The translations under genes were made by a program, and so were the position numbers. From NCBI GenBank assembly GCA_030618965.1, contig JAUXCJ010000044.1, positions 1-7,589 of the forward strand: a DNA stretch of 7,589 bases, read 5' to 3'. The notes under the pieces are model-generated. The model did no database searches. It was not told the origin of the DNA and saw only the letters and a program-made list of their open reading frames with translations. Shown piece by piece: positions 1 to 6,326 of the stretch; position 1 is the stretch's first letter, and each line of letters starts with the position of its first letter. The DNA is from Thiomargarita sp. (lineage in GTDB: Bacteria > Pseudomonadota > Gammaproteobacteria > Beggiatoales > Beggiatoaceae).

Positions 1-738
1 CGACTTATACATCCATCTAAGGTCGTACAGGTTGGGGATGAAGTAGAAGTGAAGGTGCTTGATATTGATGAGGAACGTCGCCGGATTTCGCTAGGTGTCA
101 AGCAGTGTTATCCAAATCCATGGGAGGAATTTGCCACCGAACATGATAAAAATGATAAGGTGAAAGGTCATATCAAATCCATTACTGACTTTGGTATTTT
201 TATCGGATTACCAGGTGGTATTGATGGTTTGGTGCATTTGTCTGATATTTCTTGGAATGTCCCCGGTGAAGAAGCAGTTCGAGACTATAAGAAGGGTGAT
301 GAGGTTGAGGCAGTTGTCTTAGCTGTTGATGCTGTTAGGGAAAGAATTTCATTGGGTATCAAGCAATTGGAGACAGATGGATTTTCTAACTTCATTGCTA
401 AGTATGCAAAAGGTACCGTTGTTCAAGGTGTCGTCAGAGAAGTTGAAACCAGCAAAGCTATTGTTCAATTGGAAGATGAGATTGAAGGGGTATTACGGGC
501 ATCAGAGATAGCGCGAGAGCGTGTTGATGATGTTCACCGTTTTTTAAAGGAAGGACAGGCAGTAGAAGCTAAAGTGATTAACGTCGATCGCAAGAAACGC
601 TTGATAAATCTGTCTATTAAGGCATTAATTTCTGAAGAGGAAGCAACGGCTCTTAAAGATTACGCGCCTTCTTCGCAACAGTCCGGTAATGCTACTTTTG
701 GGGATTTACTGAAAGAGCAAATGGACAATAAAGAGTAA
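1..738 (+). CDS. rpsA: 30S ribosomal protein S1, C-terminal part (5' end outside window)
   Basis: S1 binds mRNA on the 30S subunit and helps load structured or weak-SD messages. The frame is open from base 1 ([17 protein letters not shown]), so the gene starts upstream; about 245 codons are present of a protein that is near 557 residues in E. coli. What is seen: the end of one S1 repeat with the family signature [12 protein letters not shown] and KQC, then a complete repeat containing [12 protein letters not shown] and [11 protein letters not shown], then a last repeat (about codons 138-210) with EGVLRASE and [15 protein letters not shown], and a short acidic tail. These match repeats 4 (end), 5 and 6 of the six-repeat proteobacterial S1. 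The next gene is ihfB, the usual neighbour in gammaproteobacteria. Nothing looks broken. Identity is very secure from the near-invariant motifs. Confidence 0.97.
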   Translation, partial: RLIHPSKVVQVGDEVEVKVLDIDEERRRISLGVKQCYPNPWEEFATEHDKNDKVKGHIKSITDFGIFIGLPGGIDGLVHLSDISWNVPGEEAVRDYKKGDEVEAVVLAVDAVRERISLGIKQLETDGFSNFIAKYAKGTVVQGVVREVETSKAIVQLEDEIEGVLRASEIARERVDDVHRFLKEGQAVEAKVINVDRKKRLINLSIKALISEEEATALKDYAPSSQQSGNATFGDLLKEQMDNKE

Positions 739-752
739 TTTTATTTATTCAA

Positions 753-788
753 TTATCAGTGAATAGTTAATTTTCTGTTCGCTGATAA
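753..788 (+). repeat. Inverted repeat (hairpin) between rpsA and ihfB
   Basis: TTATCAGTGAA at 753-763 can pair with TTCGCTGATAA at 778-788, giving 11 pairs including one G-U, around a 14-base AT-rich loop. It lies 15 bases after the rpsA stop and ends 25 bases before the ihfB ATG. No T-run follows the second arm, so it is not a convincing intrinsic terminator. It could protect or process the rpsA-ihfB message, or be a protein-binding palindrome. Function is inference. Confidence 0.5.
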
Positions 789-813
789 CTAATAACTGAC
801 TAATTGATTGAAT

Positions 814-1116
814 ATGACAAAATCTGAATTAATCGAAGCGATTGCAGAAAAACATAACCAATTATCCCAAAAAGATATTGACTTATCAGTTAAATCTATA
901 TTGGAACAAATGGTGCAATCTATGGAAAAGGGGGAAAGGATAGAAATCCGTGGCTTCGGAAGTTTTGCTTTACATTATCGTCCTCCTAGAAAAGGACGTA
1001 ATCCTAAAACCGGTGAAGCCGTGGAACTACCTGAAAAGTATGTGCCTCATTTTAAACCTGGCAAGGAATTGCGAGATAGAGTTAATATGGGGAGTCGGGG
1101 TAAGGGGCAACGATAA
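814..1116 (+). CDS. ihfB: Integration host factor subunit beta
   Basis: IHF-beta pairs with IHF-alpha; the heterodimer binds specific DNA sites and bends them sharply, acting in transcription, replication and recombination. The 100-residue product has the HU/IHF fold and the beta-type signature [11 protein letters not shown], the arm segment [20 protein letters not shown], and [12 protein letters not shown]. The opening [13 protein letters not shown] matches the family start, so ATG 814 is preferred to the TTG two codons upstream at 808. No clear Shine-Dalgarno is visible, and translation may lean on S1 or on coupling from rpsA. The family normally ends soon after ELRDRxN (E. coli has three more residues). 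Here nine residues follow, MGSRGKGQR, and their codons overlap the first arm of the palindromic repeat at 1104-1168, suggesting the tail was rewritten by repeat insertion. The core fold is intact. Confidence 0.96.
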   Translation: MTKSELIEAIAEKHNQLSQKDIDLSVKSILEQMVQSMEKGERIEIRGFGSFALHYRPPRKGRNPKTGEAVELPEKYVPHFKPGKELRDRVNMGSRGKGQR

Positions 1117-1170
1117 AGGATTGTCCCTACTATCAAAACGTAGGGGCAAAACCCTAGTGGTTGCCCTTTT
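1104..1170 (+). repeat. Multi-arm palindromic repeat with alternative hairpins, ihfB-lapB gap
   Basis: Four alternating arms are visible: GGGGCAA (1104-1110, inside ihfB), TTGTCCCTAC (1121-1130), GTAGGGGCAA (1140-1149) and TTGCCC (1161-1166, extendable to 1168). Arm 2 pairs with arm 3 as a 10-bp stem with one G-U and a 9-base loop. Alternatively arm 1 pairs with arm 2, and arm 3 pairs with arm 4 as an 8-bp stem (1142-1149/1161-1168, one G-U), the latter running into TTTT (1167-1170). The general form resembles short interspersed palindromic repeats I recall from several bacterial genomes; that is recollection, not a search. The layout also looks like an attenuator, but the T-run is short. Confidence 0.65.
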
Positions 1171-1184
1171 GCTAAAAATAAATA

Positions 1185-2336
1185 ATGATTGATTTATTAT
1201 GGTTGTTGTTACCTGTAGCAGCAGCCTCTGGATGGGTTACTGCACGCCTCAAAAAACGGCAAAAGTCCTTATCCCCAGATTATTTTAAGGGTTTGAATTA
1301 TTTGCTGAATGAGGAAGCAGATAAAGCAATTGATGTCTTTATTAAACTCATTGATGTAGATAGTGAAACTGTCGAAACGCATTTAGCTTTAGCAGTGTTT
1401 TTTCGTCGTCACGGAGAAATCAATCGAGCCATTCGCATTCATCATAATATCATCACGATGTCGAGCCTGTCTCTTGAACAACGACATATTGCATTGTTTG
1501 AACTAGGGCTGGATTATCGTCAGGCAGGTTTATTGGATAGGGCTGAAAATTTTTTTCAGGAACTGATTTACTCAGAAACCCATAAGGTCTTGGCCTTGCG
1601 GCAATTATTGGAAATTCATCAGCAAGTACAGGATTGGGATAACGCGATCAGTACTGCACAGAAATTGGCCCGCGCGAATAATGAGCCAATGGACATTGAG
1701 ATTGCTCACTATTATTGTGAACAGGCAGAAAAGTTTCGACAAGAAGGAAAATTTGATGCGGCACAACAGGCGATAGAGTGGGCCTTGAAAATTGATCCGA
1801 ATTCGGTTCGTACAAGTTTATTAGAAGGGCAAGTAGCGTTAGACACGGATGATATCAAAGGAGCAATTGTCGCCTTTGAACGGGTTGAACAACAAGACGC
1901 TGATTATTTATCCCAAGTGATAGAACCTTTACAAATTTGTTATCATAAAATCGGACAGCCAGAGACATTTACTCGCTATTTATACCATCTTTTAGATCAT
2001 CACAGCAGTATCAAACCAGTATTGAAGTTAGCAGATTTGATTAAACAAGCCGAAGGTGATAAAAAAGCGGCTGATTTTCTTATAACAAATTTGAAGAAGT
2101 GTCCATCAATACGGGGGGTTGATTATTTGCTTGATTTAATATCTTCTAATAAACCCGAAGGCTTTGAGCAAGACTTTATATTGTTATTAAAAAACCTGAC
2201 AAAGCAATTATTGAAAGATAAATATGTCTATCAATGCAATGCCTGTGGGTTCACAGTTCGCAAATTGTATTGGCAATGCCCTAGTTGTAAACGATGGAGT
2301 TCGCTGAAACCAATAGGAGGAATCGAAGCGGAATAA
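1185..2336 (+). CDS. lapB: Lipopolysaccharide assembly protein B (YciM), TPR/rubredoxin protein
   Basis: In E. coli LapB is an inner-membrane-anchored cytoplasmic protein that works with FtsH to control LpxC turnover and so balances LPS with phospholipid synthesis. The 383-residue product is close to the E. coli length (389). What is seen: an N-terminal membrane anchor (about residues 2-21, IDLLWLLLPVAAASGW then basic residues), a region of TPR repeats (about 35-330, e.g. YLLNEEADKAIDVFIKLI), and a C-terminal rubredoxin-like knuckle with Cys351, Cys354, Cys365 and Cys368 (CNAC...CPSC) followed by RWSSLKPI. ATG 1185 puts the anchor at the very N-terminus as in the family; there is no good Shine-Dalgarno. 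In many gammaproteobacteria lapA precedes it and pyrF follows; neither is present here. The 68-base gap to ihfB holds a palindromic repeat that may affect expression. Confidence 0.95.
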   Translation: MIDLLWLLLPVAAASGWVTARLKKRQKSLSPDYFKGLNYLLNEEADKAIDVFIKLIDVDSETVETHLALAVFFRRHGEINRAIRIHHNIITMSSLSLEQRHIALFELGLDYRQAGLLDRAENFFQELIYSETHKVLALRQLLEIHQQVQDWDNAISTAQKLARANNEPMDIEIAHYYCEQAEKFRQEGKFDAAQQAIEWALKIDPNSVRTSLLEGQVALDTDDIKGAIVAFERVEQQDADYLSQVIEPLQICYHKIGQPETFTRYLYHLLDHHSSIKPVLKLADLIKQAEGDKKAADFLITNLKKCPSIRGVDYLLDLISSNKPEGFEQDFILLLKNLTKQLLKDKYVYQCNACGFTVRKLYWQCPSCKRWSSLKPIGGIEAE

Positions 2337-2391
2337 ACTGCCTAATAAAAACCCCAAAACCACGAAATTCTTAAAATATAGAAATTTTTCT

Positions 2392-2420
2392 TTGATTTTA
2401 CTTGGTAAACCATATATAAT
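2392..2420 (+). promoter_or_regulatory. Sigma70-like promoter upstream of the tnpB leader
   Basis: TTGATT at 2392-2397, a 17-base spacer, and a perfect TATAAT at 2415-2420. The expected start of transcription, near 2427, falls just before the first arm of the long inverted repeat at 2431, so the transcript would begin with that structured segment. In AT-rich DNA such matches occur by chance; the exact spacing and perfect -10 raise confidence. Confidence 0.5.
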
Positions 2421-2430
2421 AATTTTTGTT

Positions 2431-2610
2431 ACCTAAAAGTTGCAATTAAAACTGTTGTATTTGAGATTAATACATTGAATAATAACAATTGTTTAATTCC
2501 ATATGGTTTAAATTTAACTCATAAAATCGCGGTATAATTTAACCAAAAAGAGAAACACTTTTTCGGTACTTTAAGTTCATTTGGTTAAATTACAATTGCT
2601 ACTTTTAGGT
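2431..2610 (+). repeat. 180-base segment bounded by 17-bp inverted repeats, with an inner 13-bp hairpin
   Basis: ACCTAAAAGTTGCAATT (2431-2447) is the inverse of 2594-2610 with one mismatch (16/17). Just inside the right arm, TAATTTAACCAAA (2535-2547) and TTTGGTTAAATTA (2580-2592) form a perfect 13-bp inverted repeat. The trinucleotide GTT flanks both sides (2428-2430 and 2611-2613), as a short target duplication would. It may be a MITE-like element, the left-end structure of the tnpB element, or a structured leader RNA; the sequence alone does not decide. The arms are seen; the role is inference. Confidence 0.55.
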
Positions 2611-2638
2611 GTTAAATAACCTGATTCAGAAACTAACT

Positions 2639-4096
2639 ATGATCGAAGATCAAATCTTAATGTTGCCAACGGATTTAACTAAGATAGACGATGACAAGAA
2701 ACCATTCTGGAATCGTATATCTACAAGTATCCACTCGATTTTGTGGCAACCATATCAGCTAGAATCACCGGGTTCAAAAAACTATCAAGAAATAGAATCT
2801 AGTTTTTGGAATACCAAGATTCAGAATCTTAATGCAATACGAACTAGTTGTTTACCATCCGTGTCAATTTCGACTCTTCCAGAACCAGAAGATTTAAGTG
2901 TCATAACCAGCCAGAAAATCCGGATTTATCCTGAGAACGAAGCACTTTGGTTTGATAGCTTAAATCTCTTCCGTAGAGCATACAACCTTTCTATTCATTT
3001 CTTTAGAAATGGGCTAAAACCACATTTTGAGTTTAGATCACAACTTTGTGATTGGTGTATCTGTGAATGTGAAGAAAACGAGGTTAAATATAATTCTAAC
3101 CTCGTATTGGCAGCGTATAGAAAAGCCTGTGAGACCAGAGCCGCAGTGATCAAAAAACGTTTACACAAACAAAAAACCGAGATGAATTTTATGTCTAGGA
3201 ACAATGCGAAACAATATTTCATTGTTCCTAAGTTGTCACCTAAGAAATCTATTTTTCCCCGAATACTTGGAAATTGTCATTGGGTGGAAACGCCATATGA
3301 CGAAGCTATTGGCAAGACTGTAGTTGTAAGCTATGTAAACCAACAATGGTTCGCATGTACCAAGCACACACAAGAGATAAAACCTAAGAAAACCGATAAT
3401 TTATCTATAGTTGCACTAGACCCAGGAGTAAGAACATTTCAAACTACATTTAGTGAAAACGAAACCATCGCTTATGGTGATGGTTTCGTGAAAGAGAAAT
3501 TAGTACCATTGATGTTACTCTTAGATAAATGCTTGTCTAAGAGAGATTGCTTAAATCAAGACGATCGTACTAAACAATGGGTTAGAGATCGTCTTTGGCA
3601 GATTCATAAGTTAATAGCTAAGATTAGAGCGAGACAATCAAACTTAGTTAGCGATTTACATAAGCGAGTGGCTTTGGACTTAGTTTCAAATTACGATGTA
3701 ATCTTACTTCCGACGTTTGAAACGAAGAAAATGTCACAAAAAAATGGAGACCGAAAAAGATTGATTCGGAAGAAAACTGTAAGATCAATGTTAGGTTTAG
3801 CTCATTATAAATTCAAGATGACCTTGAAATGGATGGCTAAAAAGTCTGGAAAGACTGTGATAGATGTATGCGAAGCATACACTAGCAAAACATTGTGGGA
3901 TGGCTCTATAATCAATAATTTAGGTGGAAAAACTTCAATTTCTTACCAAGGTAAAATTGTGAATAGAGATCAACATGGTGCTAGAAATATATTAATTAGA
4001 TTCCTAACTAAAGTGGTAGAAGTTATATCACTTGAGGCAACTTACGCCTTAGACACAACTGAATCCATATTTTGTGGTTTTGGCGTTTTAAAGTAA
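2639..4096 (+). CDS. tnpB: TnpB-family RNA-guided nuclease (IS607-like/Fanzor-like branch), solo
   Basis: TnpB proteins are RNA-guided DNA nucleases from IS200/IS605 and IS607 elements, guided by an omega RNA derived from the element's right end. From ATG 2639 the product has 485 residues; GTG 2609, directly after an in-frame stop, would add ten. What is seen: an N-terminal leader with SSFWNTK and RTSCLPS, a TnpB N-terminal module (about 92-200, KIRIYPENEALWFDSLNLFRRAYN), RuvC-I with VALDPGVRTFQTTFS (Asp261), the RuvC-II region VILLPTFETKKM, the strand before YTSKT, and RuvC-III VNRDQHGARNILI (Asp444). The usual RuvC-II Glu position holds Pro358; Glu412 before AYTSKT is the likely substitute, as reported for Fanzors and related TnpBs. 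The zinc-finger cysteines expected after YTSKT are absent. A Cys cluster CDWCICEC (137-144) is unusual. There is no tnpA nearby. The frame is intact, but its stop directly abuts a DUF455 remnant. Family is secure; activity is unknown. Confidence 0.88.
   Translation: MIEDQILMLPTDLTKIDDDKKPFWNRISTSIHSILWQPYQLESPGSKNYQEIESSFWNTKIQNLNAIRTSCLPSVSISTLPEPEDLSVITSQKIRIYPENEALWFDSLNLFRRAYNLSIHFFRNGLKPHFEFRSQLCDWCICECEENEVKYNSNLVLAAYRKACETRAAVIKKRLHKQKTEMNFMSRNNAKQYFIVPKLSPKKSIFPRILGNCHWVETPYDEAIGKTVVVSYVNQQWFACTKHTQEIKPKKTDNLSIVALDPGVRTFQTTFSENETIAYGDGFVKEKLVPLMLLLDKCLSKRDCLNQDDRTKQWVRDRLWQIHKLIAKIRARQSNLVSDLHKRVALDLVSNYDVILLPTFETKKMSQKNGDRKRLIRKKTVRSMLGLAHYKFKMTLKWMAKKSGKTVIDVCEAYTSKTLWDGSIINNLGGKTSISYQGKIVNRDQHGARNILIRFLTKVVEVISLEATYALDTTESIFCGFGVLK
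4020..4096 (+). ncRNA. Possible omega RNA scaffold overlapping the tnpB 3' end
   Basis: In IS200/IS605 and IS607 elements the guide RNA scaffold comes from the 3' end of tnpB and the right end of the element. Here host-like DUF455 sequence begins right after the tnpB stop, so any surviving scaffold must lie inside the coding sequence. A small hairpin is visible: TGAGGC (4033-4038) with GCCTTA (4046-4051), six pairs including one G-U, loop of seven. This is weak evidence; the scaffold may instead have been deleted. Confidence 0.2.
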
Positions 4097-4323
4097 GTGC
4101 ATGAGCAATTACAAAAATTAGCTTATAGCTATGGTGATTTGCCCGCCCATAATGGCTTATGGAAAATAGCAGTGAAGACAGCTGCTTGGAACCAGAAACG
4201 ACTTATCAGCGTTTAGTCGCACAATATTTTACGGGACAAATTAAAGCCCCGTTTAATAGGAAAGCGCGACTAGCTGCTGGATTTAGTGAAGCAGAGTTAG
4301 AAACTCTTGCAAACTTTAATTAA
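4097..4323 (+). pseudogene. DUF455 ferritin-like protein, truncated and internally deleted remnant
   Basis: DUF455 proteins are ferritin-like, probably metal-binding proteins of about 260-280 residues with no settled function. In the frame starting at 4097 the DNA reads VHEQLQKLAYSYGDLPAHN then GLWKIAVKTA, matching the family's YGDxPAHDGLW block, and stops at TAG 4214. A second frame (about 4186-4323) reads LEPETTYQRLVAQYF and then IKAPFNRKARLAAGF SEAELETL, matching the family's C-terminus (GLxPxxTY, PFNxxARRAAGF). The roughly 60-residue stretch normally between them, holding the LVPRxLEARGLD and RDEIGHV metal-site motifs, is gone, and the join is out of frame. The 5' half is missing as well and is not found on the far side of tnpB. 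Its TAA overlaps the end of the convergent torF-like gene by a few bases. Clearly non-functional. Confidence 0.82.
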
Positions 4324-5075
4324 AAAGTCTTAGTTAGCGTAAACACAACACGCTCCTCAGTACCATCAACTGAAGAACCGTTAGCATCTCTTGCATTGGT
4401 ATCAATAAAGTCGAGGGCCAATGTGAAATCCTTGTAAGTATAAGCTACCTGCGCTCCATAATAAGTATAGTCATTATAGCCAACATCAGGATGATTTGTC
4501 AGATCCTGAGAGAAATCCTGCCTACCAAGAGAAGCACCAACGCTGAAGCCATTCGGTAATGGGTGACTAACATTCAACAGATAATTATTAGCGAAACCAG
4601 TACTATTGCCGTACCAATTAGGGGCGTAATCATATCGCACACCAAATTCAGTGCCCACTGGCAGACTATAACTCAATGCTAAGGTATATTCATGAAAATC
4701 GAAATAATGATGATTCTTACCAGTTGTATCATCCTCACCTGTTCCCGGAAAGATAAAACGGGTTACAAAGACATCGTATCCAAAATTGTTTATTTTACCA
4801 GCATAGCCTGCATATACATCAAGTTCGACACTGCCACCTTCAGGTAATCCGCTTATATTAGAAGCCCAAACACCAATATACGCCCCAGAGGAATGGGTAG
4901 CATCAAATTCGCCTTGTATAGCAAAGTTTTCATCACTAAAACTGATACCACGAAAGACATAATCTGTGGTTAATGCAACCTCGCCACTAAATTCTACTGG
5001 TATTTCAGCTTGAGCCATTGGTAAAGTCGCAACAAATAAAGCACAGCTAAGTGCAGCACGATATTGAAATTTCAT
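4320..5075 (-). CDS. TorF family putative porin (Gcw_chp / TIGR02001)
   Basis: A predicted outer-membrane beta-barrel protein of 251 residues, typical for the family; its transported substrate is not established. What is seen: a signal peptide with basic start, hydrophobic core and AQA cleavage site (about residue 23), then the hallmark opening FSGEVALTTDYVFRGIS, alternating-residue beta strands throughout (YIGVWASNIS, EYTLALSYSLPVG, FGVRYDYAPNWYG), and a C-terminal phenylalanine (TLTKTF) as expected for Bam-dependent insertion. ATG 5075 gives a proper signal peptide, and an AGGAA Shine-Dalgarno-like motif lies about 11 bases upstream. The gene has a 168-base gap from the COG0523 gene and its own candidate promoter with palindromes, so it is probably regulated separately. 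It ends convergently against the DUF455 remnant with no terminator visible between. Confidence 0.88.
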   Translation of the reverse strand: MKFQYRAALSCALFVATLPMAQAEIPVEFSGEVALTTDYVFRGISFSDENFAIQGEFDATHSSGAYIGVWASNISGLPEGGSVELDVYAGYAGKINNFGYDVFVTRFIFPGTGEDDTTGKNHHYFDFHEYTLALSYSLPVGTEFGVRYDYAPNWYGNSTGFANNYLLNVSHPLPNGFSVGASLGRQDFSQDLTNHPDVGYNDYTYYGAQVAYTYKDFTLALDFIDTNARDANGSSVDGTEERVVFTLTKTF

Positions 5076-5104
5076 TATTAAAGCTATTCCTATTTATAAA
5101 AAAA

Positions 5105-5122
5105 TGTTGTGTATTTACAACA
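5105..5122. promoter_or_regulatory. Palindrome TGTTGT-N6-ACAACA in the torF-like leader
   Basis: A perfect 6-6-6 inverted repeat about 30 bases upstream of the porin ATG, downstream of the likely transcription start. It could be an operator or a small mRNA hairpin. Chance is possible in AT-rich DNA. Confidence 0.3.
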
Positions 5123-5141
5123 GTAGTAAAAATGTGTGATT

Positions 5142-5170
5142 AATATAGCATATAAGCTATACGAAAACAA
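5142..5170 (-). promoter_or_regulatory. Candidate promoter of the torF-like gene with overlapping palindrome
   Basis: On the minus strand, TTGTTT (5165-5170), a 17-base spacer and an extended -10, TGC followed by TATATT (5142-5147). Transcription would begin near 5135, giving a leader of about 60 bases. The perfect palindrome TATAGC-ATATAA-GCTATA (5144-5161) overlaps the -10 and spacer, where a bound repressor would block polymerase. Promoter and palindrome are seen; regulation is inferred. Confidence 0.42.
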
Positions 5171-5243
5171 AATAAAAAATGATAATGAAGAAAATAAATA
5201 AATAAAATGAAGCAATATGGGAGGAATAGAGAATTTATGAAAT

Positions 5244-6326
5244 TTATAATAAAATCAATGCCGCTTGACAAACATCAACTGGAGTTTGGCTTTTTTTCAA
5301 AGCAGCGAGTACACGTTCAATTGTTGTTTTCTCAATATTACGGGTAATAAACACAATTTGTGAACGTCGCTCATCAGTTGGCCAAGCATCTAAAGTTACA
5401 GGGGGTTGGAAAATATGTTGAACGCCTTGAATAAGCACTGGTAAATCCGTTTCATAAGTATAAGCAATGCCTTTAACCCTCAGCAAATCCTTGCCACGCA
5501 AACGAGTTAATTGCTGTATCCAATGTTCCAACGTCAACCAATGTAAAGGTTCATCGTGTTCAATACAAAAGCTTTTGATATAGGCATCATGGATATGATT
5601 AAGAGACGGGGGAGATTGATTGTCACTATAAATATCGGCTTGTAACCAACGATTGACATCAAGCCGTTGCGTTTCGGGATTATAACAATCCCTTTCAAAT
5701 AAGCTGCGAGGATCAAGCTTCTGTTCATTGAGATTGAGTTCATCTATAGATGCACTGGGATTTAAACCTCGCAAACGTTGTTTCAAAACTGCCAGCTTCG
5801 CAGCATCAACGAGATCAATTTTCGTCACAATAAGCATATTTGCTAACGCCGCTTGCTTGACCGATTCCTGATACTCATCCAGTTGTTCGGTACCATACAC
5901 GGCATCAACCGTTGTAATAATCACACCTAAACGATAATGCCTAGCAATAAAAGGATCATTTATCAATGTGCGTAGAATCGGCGCTGGATCAGCTATGCCA
6001 GTTGTTTCTACAATTATTTGTTTAAATTTAGGAATTTTTTTACAAGCCTGTTTATGAAATAAATCCTCCAAGGTATTGACTAAATCGGTACGCACTGAAC
6101 AACATAAACATCCCCCTTCAAGCAACACCATATTCTCAGTTGTTGCTTTAACTAATAAATGGTCAATACCTATTTCACCAAATTCATTAACAATTACAAC
6201 AGTTTCTTCCATGCCTGGCTGCTGTAGCAATTGATTAAGCAAAGTGGTTTTTCCACTACCCAGAAAACCAGTAATAATATGAATTGGTAAATGAGTCAGT
6301 GCATTTTCTCTTGCTAATGTCCTCAT
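5244..6326 (-). CDS. COG0523 family GTPase (CobW/YjiA-type putative metallochaperone)
   Basis: COG0523 proteins are G3E-type P-loop GTPases that deliver or manage metals (zinc for ZNG1/YeiR-like members, cobalt for CobW). The 360-residue product shows Walker A GFLGSGKT (20-27), VNEFGEIGID (46-55), the metal-binding CxCC as GGCLCCSVR (Cys73, Cys75, Cys76), Walker B region ETTGIADP (107-114), the guanine-specificity motif TKID (168-171), and a CobW C-terminal domain (about 255-355: RVKGIAY, FQPPVTLDAWP, SQIVFITR). There is no long His-rich stretch. The start ATG overlaps the stop of the upstream MBL gene as ATGA, so translation is probably coupled and the two proteins likely act together. Which metal and client are involved cannot be read from the sequence; the MBL neighbour, a metal enzyme, is the obvious candidate client. 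Confidence 0.9.
   Translation of the reverse strand: MRTLARENALTHLPIHIITGFLGSGKTTLLNQLLQQPGMEETVVIVNEFGEIGIDHLLVKATTENMVLLEGGCLCCSVRTDLVNTLEDLFHKQACKKIPKFKQIIVETTGIADPAPILRTLINDPFIARHYRLGVIITTVDAVYGTEQLDEYQESVKQAALANMLIVTKIDLVDAAKLAVLKQRLRGLNPSASIDELNLNEQKLDPRSLFERDCYNPETQRLDVNRWLQADIYSDNQSPPSLNHIHDAYIKSFCIEHDEPLHWLTLEHWIQQLTRLRGKDLLRVKGIAYTYETDLPVLIQGVQHIFQPPVTLDAWPTDERRSQIVFITRNIEKTTIERVLAALKKSQTPVDVCQAALILL

Larger units (their letters stand above)
2337..2638. other. AT-rich non-coding stretch between lapB and tnpB
   Basis: About 300 bases with no credible gene on either strand and no trace of the missing 5' part of the DUF455 gene. It contains a sigma70-like promoter (2392-2420), a 180-base segment with nested inverted repeats (2431-2610), and several shorter palindromes such as AACAATTGTT (2484-2493), CCATATGG (2499-2506) and a small stem TGTATT/AATACA (2456-2461/2469-2474). 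AAACCATAT (2407-2415) is repeated inverted at 2501-2509. I see no clear intrinsic terminator for lapB. The left boundary of the tnpB element must lie somewhere here. Confidence 0.6.

Noticed and set aside
326..511. Open frame of 61 codons inside rpsA
   Set aside because: Lies wholly inside the secure S1 reading frame and has no family-like features.
950..1192. Open frame of 80 codons overlapping ihfB and the repeat
   Set aside because: A shadow of ihfB in another frame; its product shows no LapA-like membrane segments, so it is not the missing lapA.
2431..2610. CRISPR array or tandem repeats in the AT-rich gap
   Set aside because: The repeats are inverted and unique in pairs; there is no regular repeat-spacer period.
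2995..3222. Antisense open frame inside tnpB
   Set aside because: Opposite a strongly conserved coding sequence, with no recognisable domain or ribosome binding site.
5192..5208. AAAT tetranucleotide run upstream of the porin, possible phase-variation tract
   Set aside because: Only about four imperfect units in very AT-rich intergenic DNA and outside the predicted promoter core.
5534..5743. Minus-strand open frame inside the COG0523 gene
   Set aside because: Shadow frame of the GTPase coding sequence.
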